Assembly: GCA_025455085.1 (NCBI GenBank)
Contig: JALONF010000106.1
Span: 1 to 6,924 of the forward strand
DNA from: Ignavibacteriaceae bacterium
Lineage (GTDB): Bacteria > Bacteroidota > Ignavibacteria > Ignavibacteriales > Ignavibacteriaceae
DNA length: 6,924 nucleotides
Direction: 5' to 3'
Of this stretch, positions 1-5,994 are shown in pieces. The position numbers and the translations under genes were made by a program. A model generated the notes under the pieces. The model saw nothing but the letters and a program-made list of their open reading frames with translations, ran no database searches and had not been told where the DNA came from. Each line of letters opens with the position of its first letter. Positions within the stretch are counted from its first letter, which is position 1.

Positions 1-1
1 C

Positions 2-457
2 TGGGGTTTTGCCCCGGAGTATTGCGAAGGTATGTGGAGAATTCTCCAGCACAAAGAAGCTGATGATTTTGTTCTCGCAACAGGAGAAACTAAAACTGTC
101 CATGAATTTGCTGAACTGACTTTTAAGAATCTCGGAATCGAATTGGAGTGGAAAGGCAAAGGTGAGAATGAAAAAGGAATTATCAAATCCATCAATCTTG
201 AAAAAGCAAAAAAGCTTATCAATTATTCTTCTAATAAAAAATCTTATCTAAAAGATTTTACCACAAAGCTGAAAAAAGGTGATACACTCATTGCAATTGA
301 TCCTGTTTATTATCGTCCTACAGAGGTTGATTTGCTGATTGGCGATCCAACTAAAGCAAAAAAAGTTCTCGGCTGGAAAGCAAAAACAAAATTTGAAGAC
401 CTTGTTAAGCTGATGATAAAATCTGATATGGAGAAGGTACTTAGAAGGGGATTTTAA
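2..457 (+). CDS. gmd: GDP-mannose 4,6-dehydratase, C-terminal part (5' end outside window)
   Basis: This enzyme converts GDP-mannose to GDP-4-keto-6-deoxymannose in the cytoplasm. It is the first step towards GDP-fucose and related sugars for surface glycans. The open frame runs in from the window edge (first full codon at base 2) and reads WGFAPEYCEGMWRILQ, the family's conserved W-G-x-A-x-(D/E)-Y block. It is followed by a DDFVLATGET segment, then YYRPTEVDLLIGDPTKAKK and LGWKAKTKFEDLV, all hallmark C-terminal GMD motifs of the extended SDR family. The Rossmann GxxGxxG motif and the YxxxK catalytic residues lie upstream, outside the window. About 152 codons remain of a protein usually 340-370 residues long. 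The ATG at 32 is an internal Met, not the start. The stretch between EKGI and DPVYYRP is about 18 residues longer than I recall for E. coli Gmd and is Lys/Asn-rich. Family assignment is secure; whether a fucose synthase gene lies nearby cannot be seen. Confidence 0.93.
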   Translation, partial: WGFAPEYCEGMWRILQHKEADDFVLATGETKTVHEFAELTFKNLGIELEWKGKGENEKGIIKSINLEKAKKLINYSSNKKSYLKDFTTKLKKGDTLIAIDPVYYRPTEVDLLIGDPTKAKKVLGWKAKTKFEDLVKLMIKSDMEKVLRRGF

Positions 458-499
458 GCTGCACTTAATAATCATTTAACTTTTTTACTTCTTCAATTA

Positions 500-535
500 C
501 CGTTAAATTTGTTTTATTAAAATCAACTTTAACGG
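500..535. repeat. 8-bp inverted repeat upstream of the OmpA-family gene
   Basis: The arms CCGTTAAA (500-507) and TTTAACGG (528-535) are perfect reverse complements separated by a 20-nt AT-rich spacer. The right arm ends 10 nt before the ATG at 546. No clear Shine-Dalgarno sequence is visible between the arm and the start. It could be a 5'-leader hairpin affecting translation, an operator for a dimeric regulator, or chance in AT-rich DNA. The hairpin is not followed by a T-run, so a terminator for gmd is less likely. Confidence 0.4.
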
Positions 536-545
536 ATAAATATTG

Positions 546-2015
546 ATGAAATTTACCTTCAGCATTTTACTAATTGCTTTACTTTTTTCTTCAGCTAATT
601 ACTCACAAACAGCCAAGACTCAACGATATAATCCATTCTCTGGTACAGTAGTTTTTTCCGTTGAAGGCGGAACAACTCTCGCCAGCACGGATTACGCTGG
701 ACTAGGAGTTGATTATCTCGGCAGACTATCGATCGAATATTTCTTTCCTGCCTGGACAAAAAGCGGATTTGGCTTGAGAGCATTCGGAAGTGCAGGCTTT
801 TTAAAGGGAAGCGATTCAAGTCTTGAACCACAGGAATTTAGAACCAATATAACTACGATTGGAGCTGGAGTTGTTTTTGACTTAAGTATCAACGATGTTG
901 CCTTTCCTTATCTCTTTGCCGGAGTAGCAAGCTTAAATTTTAATCCCAAAGGTGAAGGCGGAGTTAAGTTGCCAAACAACGAAGCGGGTGTATATAAAAC
1001 TTCTGAGGTAAACTATCTTGGTGAACTTGGTATTCGTTTTCCTGTAACTGATAATCTTTCGCTCAACTTAAGCGGCGGAGTTCAGATATCGCCAAACGAC
1101 TGGCTTGATGATCAGGCAAAAGGAGTCAGCAACGATATGTTCTTTACTGCGATGGGAGGAATTTCATATTCCTTCTTAACAGAATTTGATTCTGATGGAG
1201 ATGGAGTTGTTGATTCGAAAGATATGTGTGCAAATACACCATCTGGAATTAAAGTAGATGAATTCGGCTGTCCGTTCGACTCAGATAGAGACGGAGTTCC
1301 GGATTATCTTGACGAATGTGCCGGCACACCGCAGGGCGCACCAGTTGATAAAAAAGGTTGTCCTCTGGATTCTGATAAAGATGGAGTTCCTGATTATACC
1401 GATCTCTGTCCTGATACAACTCCCGGAGTAAAGATTGATGAGTACGGCTGTCCAATCGACTCTGATGGTGATGGTGTCGCTGATCATCTGGACAGATGTC
1501 CTGATACACCTTATGAAGTTGAAGTTGATAATTACGGTTGTCCTGTTGATGAAGATCTGGACGGAGTTCCTGATCATCTTGATCAATGTCCCGGAACTTT
1601 GCCTGGTGTTCAGGTGGATGAAAAAGGCTGTGAAATAGTAATTGCACCTCCAACTCCAGAAGTAAATCTGAATTTGCTTGTACTTAGTTCAGAAACAAGC
1701 TTTGAATTTAACAGTGCTCAATTAAAACCTGCAGCTTTTCCTGAACTGGATAAAATGCTTGAGCAGATGAAAAAATATCCGATGTCCCGTTGGAGAATAG
1801 AAGGACATACTGACAACGTTGGTTCGGAAGACGGAAATATTAAAATGTCGAAGATGCGCGCTGAATCAGTCTTAAACTACTTTGTCTCAAGAGGAATACC
1901 GAAAGTAAGATTTGAAGTTGCAGGTATGGGAAGTAAATCACCTGTTGCCGATAATGCTACGCCTGAAGGCAAAGCAAAAAACAGAAGAGTAGAAATTAAA
2001 AGAGTAGATAAATAA
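546..2015 (+). CDS. OmpA-family outer-membrane protein with five thrombospondin type 3 repeats
   Basis: Predicted outer-membrane protein that tethers the membrane to peptidoglycan. I start it at the ATG at 546. A TTG directly before it (543) would add one residue and is less likely. The 489-residue product opens with a signal peptide (about 1-20, hydrophobic SILLIALLFSS, no lipobox Cys). A Gly/aromatic-rich region of alternating residues follows (about 30-212), consistent with a small beta-barrel. Residues 215-364 are five TSP3 repeats with D-x-D-x-D-G-V-x-D calcium loops and paired Cys. The C-terminal OmpA domain (about 373-489) has FEFNSAQLKP, GHTDNVGS (Asp423), SKMRAESV (Arg438) and NRRVEI. 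Asp423 and Arg438 match the diaminopimelate-binding pair known for OmpA domains. The gene stands alone between gmd (88 bp upstream) and a convergent operon. No strong Shine-Dalgarno sequence is visible. Its native partner and physiological role cannot be told from sequence. Confidence 0.93.
   Translation: MKFTFSILLIALLFSSANYSQTAKTQRYNPFSGTVVFSVEGGTTLASTDYAGLGVDYLGRLSIEYFFPAWTKSGFGLRAFGSAGFLKGSDSSLEPQEFRTNITTIGAGVVFDLSINDVAFPYLFAGVASLNFNPKGEGGVKLPNNEAGVYKTSEVNYLGELGIRFPVTDNLSLNLSGGVQISPNDWLDDQAKGVSNDMFFTAMGGISYSFLTEFDSDGDGVVDSKDMCANTPSGIKVDEFGCPFDSDRDGVPDYLDECAGTPQGAPVDKKGCPLDSDKDGVPDYTDLCPDTTPGVKIDEYGCPIDSDGDGVADHLDRCPDTPYEVEVDNYGCPVDEDLDGVPDHLDQCPGTLPGVQVDEKGCEIVIAPPTPEVNLNLLVLSSETSFEFNSAQLKPAAFPELDKMLEQMKKYPMSRWRIEGHTDNVGSEDGNIKMSKMRAESVLNYFVSRGIPKVRFEVAGMGSKSPVADNATPEGKAKNRRVEIKRVDK
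1188..1637 (+). repeat. Five 90-bp tandem repeats encoding TSP3 calcium-binding units
   Basis: Five consecutive units of exactly 30 codons begin at Asp215, 245, 275, 305 and 335 of the OmpA-family protein. Each has the pattern D-x-D-x-D-G-V-x-D-x-x-D-x-C, then a Pro/Gly/Thr linker, then VDxxGC. There are no indels between units, but codons and several residues differ, so the array is old rather than freshly amplified. The first two units have Cys-Ala where the last three have Cys-Pro after the fifth acidic position. In characterised homologues such repeats form a rigid Ca2+-loaded rod between barrel and OmpA domain; that role is inferred here. Confidence 0.93.
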
Positions 2016-2028
2016 TATTTATAAGTTA

Positions 2029-2055
2029 AAAGCCGGAGTGTTTAACCCCGGCTTT
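2029..2055. terminator. Rho-independent-like hairpin, shared by convergent genes
   Basis: The arms AAAGCCGG (2029-2036) and CCGGCTTT (2048-2055) form a perfect 8-bp stem with an 11-nt loop. The hairpin sits 14 bp past the stop of the OmpA-family gene and 15 bp past the stop of the minus-strand gene. A T-rich tail (ATTGTTTTAG) follows on the plus strand, and the opposite strand continues as CTTTTAACTTAT. It is therefore a plausible bidirectional terminator for both converging transcripts. The T-runs are interrupted, so efficiency is uncertain. Confidence 0.75.
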
Positions 2056-2069
2056 ATTGTTTTAGATGT

Positions 2070-3074
2070 TTACTTCAGTAAAATTAATTTCTTCGTAGCT
2101 ATAAAGTTTCCCGCAGAAAGTGTGCAGAAATAAATTCCACTCGGAAGATTTGATGCATTAAAAGTAACCGAATAATTTCCAGCTTCTTTTATTTCATTAA
2201 CCAATGAAGCGACCTCTGTTCCAAGCATATCATAAGCTTTAAGTGTTACCAATCCTGTCGATTTGATTGAGTAATCTATCGTTGTTACAGGGTTGAATGG
2301 ATTAGGATAATTCTGTCCAAGAGAATATTCAAAAACTGTTTTACCTCCCGGATTATCAGCTCCAGCTTTTGACGGTGGACCACCGACTAATCTTGTCTCT
2401 ACAATATTTGATGGTTCAGATTCGTGAGAACCTAAATCAACTGCTGTTACTTTAAATTGAAAAGCACGAAGGTTTTCGCACTGTGCAGGAGGTACTGCAG
2501 TACAATACGTTAGCGTTGCATCCTCATAAGAAGTATTAGATGTTTGTGCCAAGGGCTGCCAACCACCGCCATAACTATCCCACCTGTATAATTGATAGTG
2601 ATCAATGTCAGGTTCTTTATTTGCTGTCCAGGAAAGCAGTGGATGGTTATTCGGACTCTTTGTAATTGTCAGATTTTGTGGTGCAAGTGGCTTTAAGTCC
2701 TTATAACTGTAACGAAGGTAGGGATAAGACTGATTGTCTTGCCATATAACCTGAACATCATTTGAAATAGAAGATATTCGAAGAATATCATAAACTGCAT
2801 TTTGTTCATTATCTCTAAATATTAATTCATAGTGATATACACCATCACCGATAAACTTTGCTGCGTATATACCAGGCAAGTAATCTTCACCACCCGTTGA
2901 CCAATTATACCAGTGAGCTGCGTAAACTGTATTATCCTTTGTGGTAGTCGACTCAATGTAATAAGTTTCATTAGTGTTATCACGAAAAGGATAAGGGTCA
3001 TGCCACCCGTTAGGCATGTATATTTTTTCACAGTATAGAGTTGTTTCCGGATAATAACTATAAGTATGAAACAA
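2070..3074 (-). CDS. C-terminal fragment of the interrupted gene: last blades, FnIII and T9SS sorting domain
   Basis: This is the part downstream of the in-frame stop, with 334 codons up to the TAA at 2072-2070. Its first codon, TTG at 3074, abuts the stop and has no Shine-Dalgarno sequence. The first in-frame ATG (3017) has none either, so independent translation is doubtful. The fragment contains remaining propeller-like strands (fragment residues 1-125), then an FnIII-like domain (about 129-229: LSWTANKEPDIDHYQLYR, then FQFKVTAVD). A Gly/Pro linker follows. The type A sorting domain (about 248-334) has QNYPNPFNPVTTIDYSI, AYDMLGTEVASLVN, LPSGIYF and the terminal TKKLILLK. In the known system such domains route proteins through the T9SS translocon to the cell surface or medium, where they are removed. 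Without an N-terminal signal peptide this piece alone could not reach the periplasm. Confidence 0.75.
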   Translation of the reverse strand: MFHTYSYYPETTLYCEKIYMPNGWHDPYPFRDNTNETYYIESTTTKDNTVYAAHWYNWSTGGEDYLPGIYAAKFIGDGVYHYELIFRDNEQNAVYDILRISSISNDVQVIWQDNQSYPYLRYSYKDLKPLAPQNLTITKSPNNHPLLSWTANKEPDIDHYQLYRWDSYGGGWQPLAQTSNTSYEDATLTYCTAVPPAQCENLRAFQFKVTAVDLGSHESEPSNIVETRLVGGPPSKAGADNPGGKTVFEYSLGQNYPNPFNPVTTIDYSIKSTGLVTLKAYDMLGTEVASLVNEIKEAGNYSVTFNASNLPSGIYFCTLSAGNFIATKKLILLK

Positions 3075-3794
3075 TTATATATAGTAATCGTCTACAGCAA
3101 AACCCGCTGAGTATGAATAATCCCTATTGTAACCATCTTTAATTTGACTCCATACAACTGGATTACTGCTCAAATCGCAATACCGATATTTTCCACTGAT
3201 ATTACTTTTTTGGTATGTGACATATACTCTTGATTGCGAATTTTTATAAATGACTCTGGGATTAAATTCAGATGGATTATTTGAAACCGTAAATGGTTCT
3301 ATCCAAGCACTTATTGACTCTTTATACCTATAATATTTAATGTAGCCAGCAGAACCCCATACAACAAACAAACCATACGCACTGCTATAAGCCGCATCAA
3401 CTAAGAATGTTCCTTCACTCCCGGGTACATTTGGGCGTGACCACCAAAATGTTCCGCCGGTTGTGCTGTATTTAGCCTGAATAACATTATCTTTTTTAAA
3501 GACAACATAAATTACATTTTCATCACCGGTAATATTTGCATACTCTACACCAGTGAGCCAATTTGGATTAGAATATTCTATATTCCCTGTAACAGAGAAT
3601 CTGTAAAACCCCAGTACTCCATCATTTAATACAATTAAATTATTTCCCCATTTATTTGTATGTAATTCAACTCTATCACCTTGAGAATAATCATAACCAG
3701 TAACACTAATACTGATAGGAACTGGCGTATCCGACCAGTTCTGAGAAAATATATTAATCGTAATTAGAATTAAAAAAATGTTAATAAATTTCAT
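3075..3794 (-). CDS. N-terminal fragment of the interrupted T9SS-cargo gene (propeller-like repeats)
   Basis: This is the 239-codon part upstream of the in-frame stop. It starts at ATG 3794, supported by a good Shine-Dalgarno sequence six bases upstream. Residues 1-18 form a signal peptide (KFINIFLILITINIFSQ, likely cleaved after Gln18), so the fragment could still enter the periplasm. The rest consists of similar repeats of a hydrophobic beta-strand (VIYVVFKK, GLFVVWGS, RVYVTYQK), then a polar turn and an aromatic strand (AKYSTTGG, YYRYKES, KYRYCDLSS) ending in a Trp-containing segment. This matches the layout of BNR/sialidase-type or similar propeller blades, but I see no clear Asp-box, so the exact fold is inferred. 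No catalytic residues are recognisable. Cut off here, the propeller would be incomplete and probably unstable. Confidence 0.72.
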   Translation of the reverse strand: MKFINIFLILITINIFSQNWSDTPVPISISVTGYDYSQGDRVELHTNKWGNNLIVLNDGVLGFYRFSVTGNIEYSNPNWLTGVEYANITGDENVIYVVFKKDNVIQAKYSTTGGTFWWSRPNVPGSEGTFLVDAAYSSAYGLFVVWGSAGYIKYYRYKESISAWIEPFTVSNNPSEFNPRVIYKNSQSRVYVTYQKSNISGKYRYCDLSSNPVVWSQIKDGYNRDYSYSAGFAVDDYYI

Positions 3795-3800
3795 TTTAGT

Positions 3801-3806
3801 TTCTCC
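3801..3806 (-). promoter_or_regulatory. Shine-Dalgarno site of the interrupted T9SS-cargo gene
   Basis: Minus-strand GGAGAA lies six bases before the ATG at 3794, inside the 18-bp gap that follows the stop of the upstream gene. It fixes the start choice and supports translation of the second gene from a shared transcript. Confidence 0.7.
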
Positions 3807-3812
3807 AAATTT

Positions 3813-5576
3813 TTACTTTAGGAAAATTGTTTTAACTATTTGTCTTTCCTGGAGTGTTTCTGCTGAGATGAAATAAATTCCCGTCGATAATACTCTGCCA
3901 TTAAAATCTGTTCCATCCCAAACTAATAAATACTCTCCTTCTGACAACTCTGAAACGAGTAAAGTATTTACCACCTCACCTAATATGTTATAGACCTTAA
4001 CATTTATTCTAAAATCATTACTATCATCCGAAACATGAAGTCTAAGTATTGTACTGAAATTAAATGGATTTGGATAATTCTGAGTCAATTCAAATTCAGA
4101 ATTTAAACTACTGTAATAATCATAATTCACAGAATTTGCACAATCATTCTTATATATAAACGATATATCCACAAAATTTCCTTGGATGTATCCTCCCGCT
4201 GTAATAATCATGTCTTCTCTATTTTGGTTGAACATATTCATACACCCTGCACCCTTAAATACAGGTATTTCGATACGTGATTCGCCTATTTTACAGTAAT
4301 AAATTGAATACTGATGTTGATTCAAGCTGCCAATAAATTTCAAAACGAGTATGTAGTTACCAATACATATAAATATTTCTTCCGTACCATCTTTGTCAAT
4401 ATCAACAGCCTGCAAATTGTATGCGAATAATGAAAAAACCCCGACAAGATCAATTCGATGTACTGGAATAAATTGATTATCGTTTACTCCCTCGAAACAT
4501 GTAATTCGTACTATCGGAGAACCATTATCCTGGAAGAATTGTCCGCCCACCCAAAATTCAGGTTTCCCATTTTTATCAATATCATTAGTTTTCATCTGTC
4601 TATATGCATTGAAGGTATTTGCACTTCCTTCCCAGATAAGCCGATAATTATCTCCTGTTTCATTTTCAAAATTGTATATATGTCCAAACATGTCACTCAT
4701 AACAATTTCTGTTTTACTATCTAAATCAAAGTCTCCAATTGTAAATCCACTCGTATATTCATGGAAAACATATGCATAGACAGAATCAAAGTTATTTTTA
4801 GAACTATCATATTCAGCAATTGTAAATTGAGAGTATCCTTGAGGGAAAGCGAAATATGCACAATCTGTTATTCCATCCAAATTGAAATCACCAAGTGTAA
4901 AGTCATTTAACTGAGAATTTTCATTGTAATAAGGCACAAAGTCGAAATTTAAAATAGTAGCTAATGACTCAGGTGCTGGTTTACTGTAGAATGATTGCTT
5001 AGAAATAAAGGCTTGTATGGATGAATCAGGATAAATCGTCAATATATGTAGCTCTTCATCTCCATCCTTATCTATATCGAATATATTCCGCGCAGCCGAA
5101 GTATTGTGGGGATACCTCTTAATTAATCTTAATGTGTCAAACTCGTCGGATTCAAAAACGAGAGTTTCAAGATATTCTTCCGGAATTATGTCGCCATAAT
5201 CGAGTCCATAAAATTCATTATTCCCGTTTTTATTTATATCACCGATTAAAGGTATTCCTGGTTTAGAATCGCCATTATATAGCAAAGGGACTGCTTGGTG
5301 AAAAGTAAAGATAGTGCTATAAAGTGAAGTGTCTATACTTCCTAATTCAATGATCGTGCTGTCATATTCAATTGAATTTGTTATGTACTCGGAAAAGGGA
5401 CTTAAATTAAAAAAACTTGTTCGCTGATCTCTATATATTACTTTAAAAATACTACTTTGGACTAGGCTTAATTGAATATTTAAATTCTTCATCGAAGAAA
5501 GAAATTCATCCCTTGCAGATTGTGGATAACAAAAAATATTTATAAACATTAGAAATACTATTGTATTCCTTTTCAT
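3813..5576 (-). CDS. T9SS-sorted secreted FG-GAP/VCBS-repeat protein
   Basis: Predicted surface or secreted protein of 587 residues; substrate or partner unknown. A signal peptide covers about 1-19 (KRNTIVFLMFINIFCYPQ). Six calcium-loop motifs of the FG-GAP/VCBS kind follow, at roughly 111-122 (GDINKNGNNEF), 166-176 (DIDKDGDEEL), 228-240 (GDFNLDGITD), 280-292 (GDFDLDSKTE), 331-342 (DIDKNGKPEF) and 391-403 (DIDKDGTEEIF). These are typical of integrin-alpha-like beta-propellers, where each blade binds Ca2+. The C-terminal T9SS sorting domain (about 496-587) has LTQNYPNPFN, VYNILGEVVNTLL, LSTGIYFIS and a final KTIFLK. No enzymatic motif is seen, so binding or adhesion is the likeliest role, by inference. 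The ATG start has only a weak AGG seven bases upstream (5586-5584). It is the first gene of a minus-strand pair, 18 bp ahead of a second T9SS cargo gene. Confidence 0.88.
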   Translation of the reverse strand: MKRNTIVFLMFINIFCYPQSARDEFLSSMKNLNIQLSLVQSSIFKVIYRDQRTSFFNLSPFSEYITNSIEYDSTIIELGSIDTSLYSTIFTFHQAVPLLYNGDSKPGIPLIGDINKNGNNEFYGLDYGDIIPEEYLETLVFESDEFDTLRLIKRYPHNTSAARNIFDIDKDGDEELHILTIYPDSSIQAFISKQSFYSKPAPESLATILNFDFVPYYNENSQLNDFTLGDFNLDGITDCAYFAFPQGYSQFTIAEYDSSKNNFDSVYAYVFHEYTSGFTIGDFDLDSKTEIVMSDMFGHIYNFENETGDNYRLIWEGSANTFNAYRQMKTNDIDKNGKPEFWVGGQFFQDNGSPIVRITCFEGVNDNQFIPVHRIDLVGVFSLFAYNLQAVDIDKDGTEEIFICIGNYILVLKFIGSLNQHQYSIYYCKIGESRIEIPVFKGAGCMNMFNQNREDMIITAGGYIQGNFVDISFIYKNDCANSVNYDYYSSLNSEFELTQNYPNPFNFSTILRLHVSDDSNDFRINVKVYNILGEVVNTLLVSELSEGEYLLVWDGTDFNGRVLSTGIYFISAETLQERQIVKTIFLK

Positions 5577-5615
5577 TGATTGACCTGACTTGAATTAAGA
5601 ATTATAATTATTTGA

Positions 5616-5645
5616 ATTATCACTCCATTTTTCAAGCTATGTAAA
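5616..5645 (-). promoter_or_regulatory. Weak candidate promoter for the minus-strand T9SS-cargo operon
   Basis: On the minus strand, TTTACA (5645-5640) is followed after 18 bases by GATAAT (5621-5616). That is a reasonable sigma-70-like -35/-10 pair, ending about 39 bp before the ATG at 5576. The region is very AT-rich, so such matches are expected by chance. Other registers are possible, and sigma factors in this phylum may prefer different elements. Confidence 0.25.
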
Positions 5646-5754
5646 ACCAGTTGGATAAAAATTTGAAATGAAAAATGTTTTTGTGAAAGGAAGATGAACA
5701 TTACGATGGCACAAAGAATTTATGAGGGGAGAAATCATTCCAACATCCTCCCGC

Positions 5755-5770
5755 AGAGAGAGAGAGAGAG
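5755..5770 (+). repeat. (AG)8 dinucleotide repeat
   Basis: Eight uninterrupted AG units lie in the divergent intergenic region, about 225 bp before pepT and 179 bp beyond the start of the minus-strand operon. Dinucleotide tracts of this length can change size by slipped-strand mispairing. There is no promoter visible across it that would make a length change clearly consequential. Confidence 0.9.
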
Positions 5771-5985
5771 ATAGCTAAATATCGTGCCAAGTAAATATTC
5801 ATCAGGCGTCTATCCCGAATTTGTTTCGTCAGAAACTTAGAAAATGGATTTGAGAAAGTCAAGGATATTTTTAAAATCAACTCTATGATGAATTACATTA
5901 TTTTGTTATTTATTTCAACACTCAGCTTTTTTAGTTACTTGTTTACAGCTAATTTTCTATAAGCAATCTAAATATTTTCAAACCC

Positions 5986-5990
5986 GGAGG
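5986..5990 (+). promoter_or_regulatory. Shine-Dalgarno site of pepT
   Basis: A full GGAGG lies four bases before the ATG at 5995, the strongest ribosome binding site in the window. It settles the pepT start even though the spacing is on the short side. Confidence 0.8.
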
Positions 5991-5994
5991 AATC

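Larger units (their letters stand above)
2070..3794 (-). pseudogene. T9SS-exported propeller/FnIII protein gene interrupted by an in-frame TAA
   Basis: Read as one unit, this is a 574-codon gene broken only by a TAA at codon 240 (bases 3077-3075). The frame before and after the stop is identical, with no shift. Domain order is signal peptide (1-18), repeated propeller-like strands (about 25-365), a fibronectin type III domain (about 369-469) and a T9SS sorting domain (488-574). The propeller repeat pattern runs straight through the stop: ...AVDDYYI, stop, LFHTYSYY... has the same Tyr-rich strand layout as the other blades. A single base change from TAT (Tyr) to TAA would explain it. As it stands, translation would give a 239-residue fragment without FnIII or export signal. 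Alternatives are a sequencing or assembly error, stop readthrough, or recent gene decay. It follows an intact T9SS cargo gene in the same operon. Confidence 0.78.
5577..5994. other. Divergent intergenic region (418 bp), no convincing gene
   Basis: This gap separates the minus-strand T9SS-cargo operon from pepT. It holds a weak candidate promoter for the operon on the left. Three GAATTA copies (5592-5597, 5599-5604, 5614-5619) surround the palindrome AATTATAATT (5600-5609). An (AG)8 tract lies in the middle and pepT leader sequence on the right. The best open frame is 26 codons (ATG 5694 to TAG 5772) and runs into the AG tract; it has no homology I recognise. No RNA gene or transposon remnant is apparent to me. 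A TTTACA at 5942-5947 upstream of pepT lacks a well-placed -10 partner. Confidence 0.6.

Noticed and set aside
458..545. Terminator after gmd
   Set aside because: No stem followed by a T-run is visible. The best inverted repeat in the gap lies next to the downstream start and lacks a T-tail, so no terminator was called.
543..548. TTG at 543 as the start of the OmpA-family gene
   Set aside because: An ATG follows immediately at 546 and begins a standard Met-Lys signal peptide, so the TTG start is less likely.
1249..1653. Antisense open frames opposite the TSP3 repeats
   Set aside because: They are shadows created by the biased GAT/GGA codons of the repeats. They have no ribosome binding site, and the sense-strand protein is unambiguous.
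4458..4724. Plus-strand open frame of 88 codons inside the FG-GAP gene
   Set aside because: It lies entirely within a well-supported minus-strand gene with clear calcium-loop motifs, and its own sequence shows no domain pattern.
5724..5753. GGGAG...CTCCC inverted repeat near the AG tract as a possible terminator or small RNA
   Set aside because: The arms are only 5 bp with a wide spacer and no T-run follows, so chance explains it.
5694..5774. Possible 26-codon small ORF (ATG 5694 to TAG 5772) ending in the AG tract
   Set aside because: Its AGGA is only about two bases from the ATG, the C-terminal Arg-Glu residues come from the dinucleotide repeat, and the sequence resembles no family I know.
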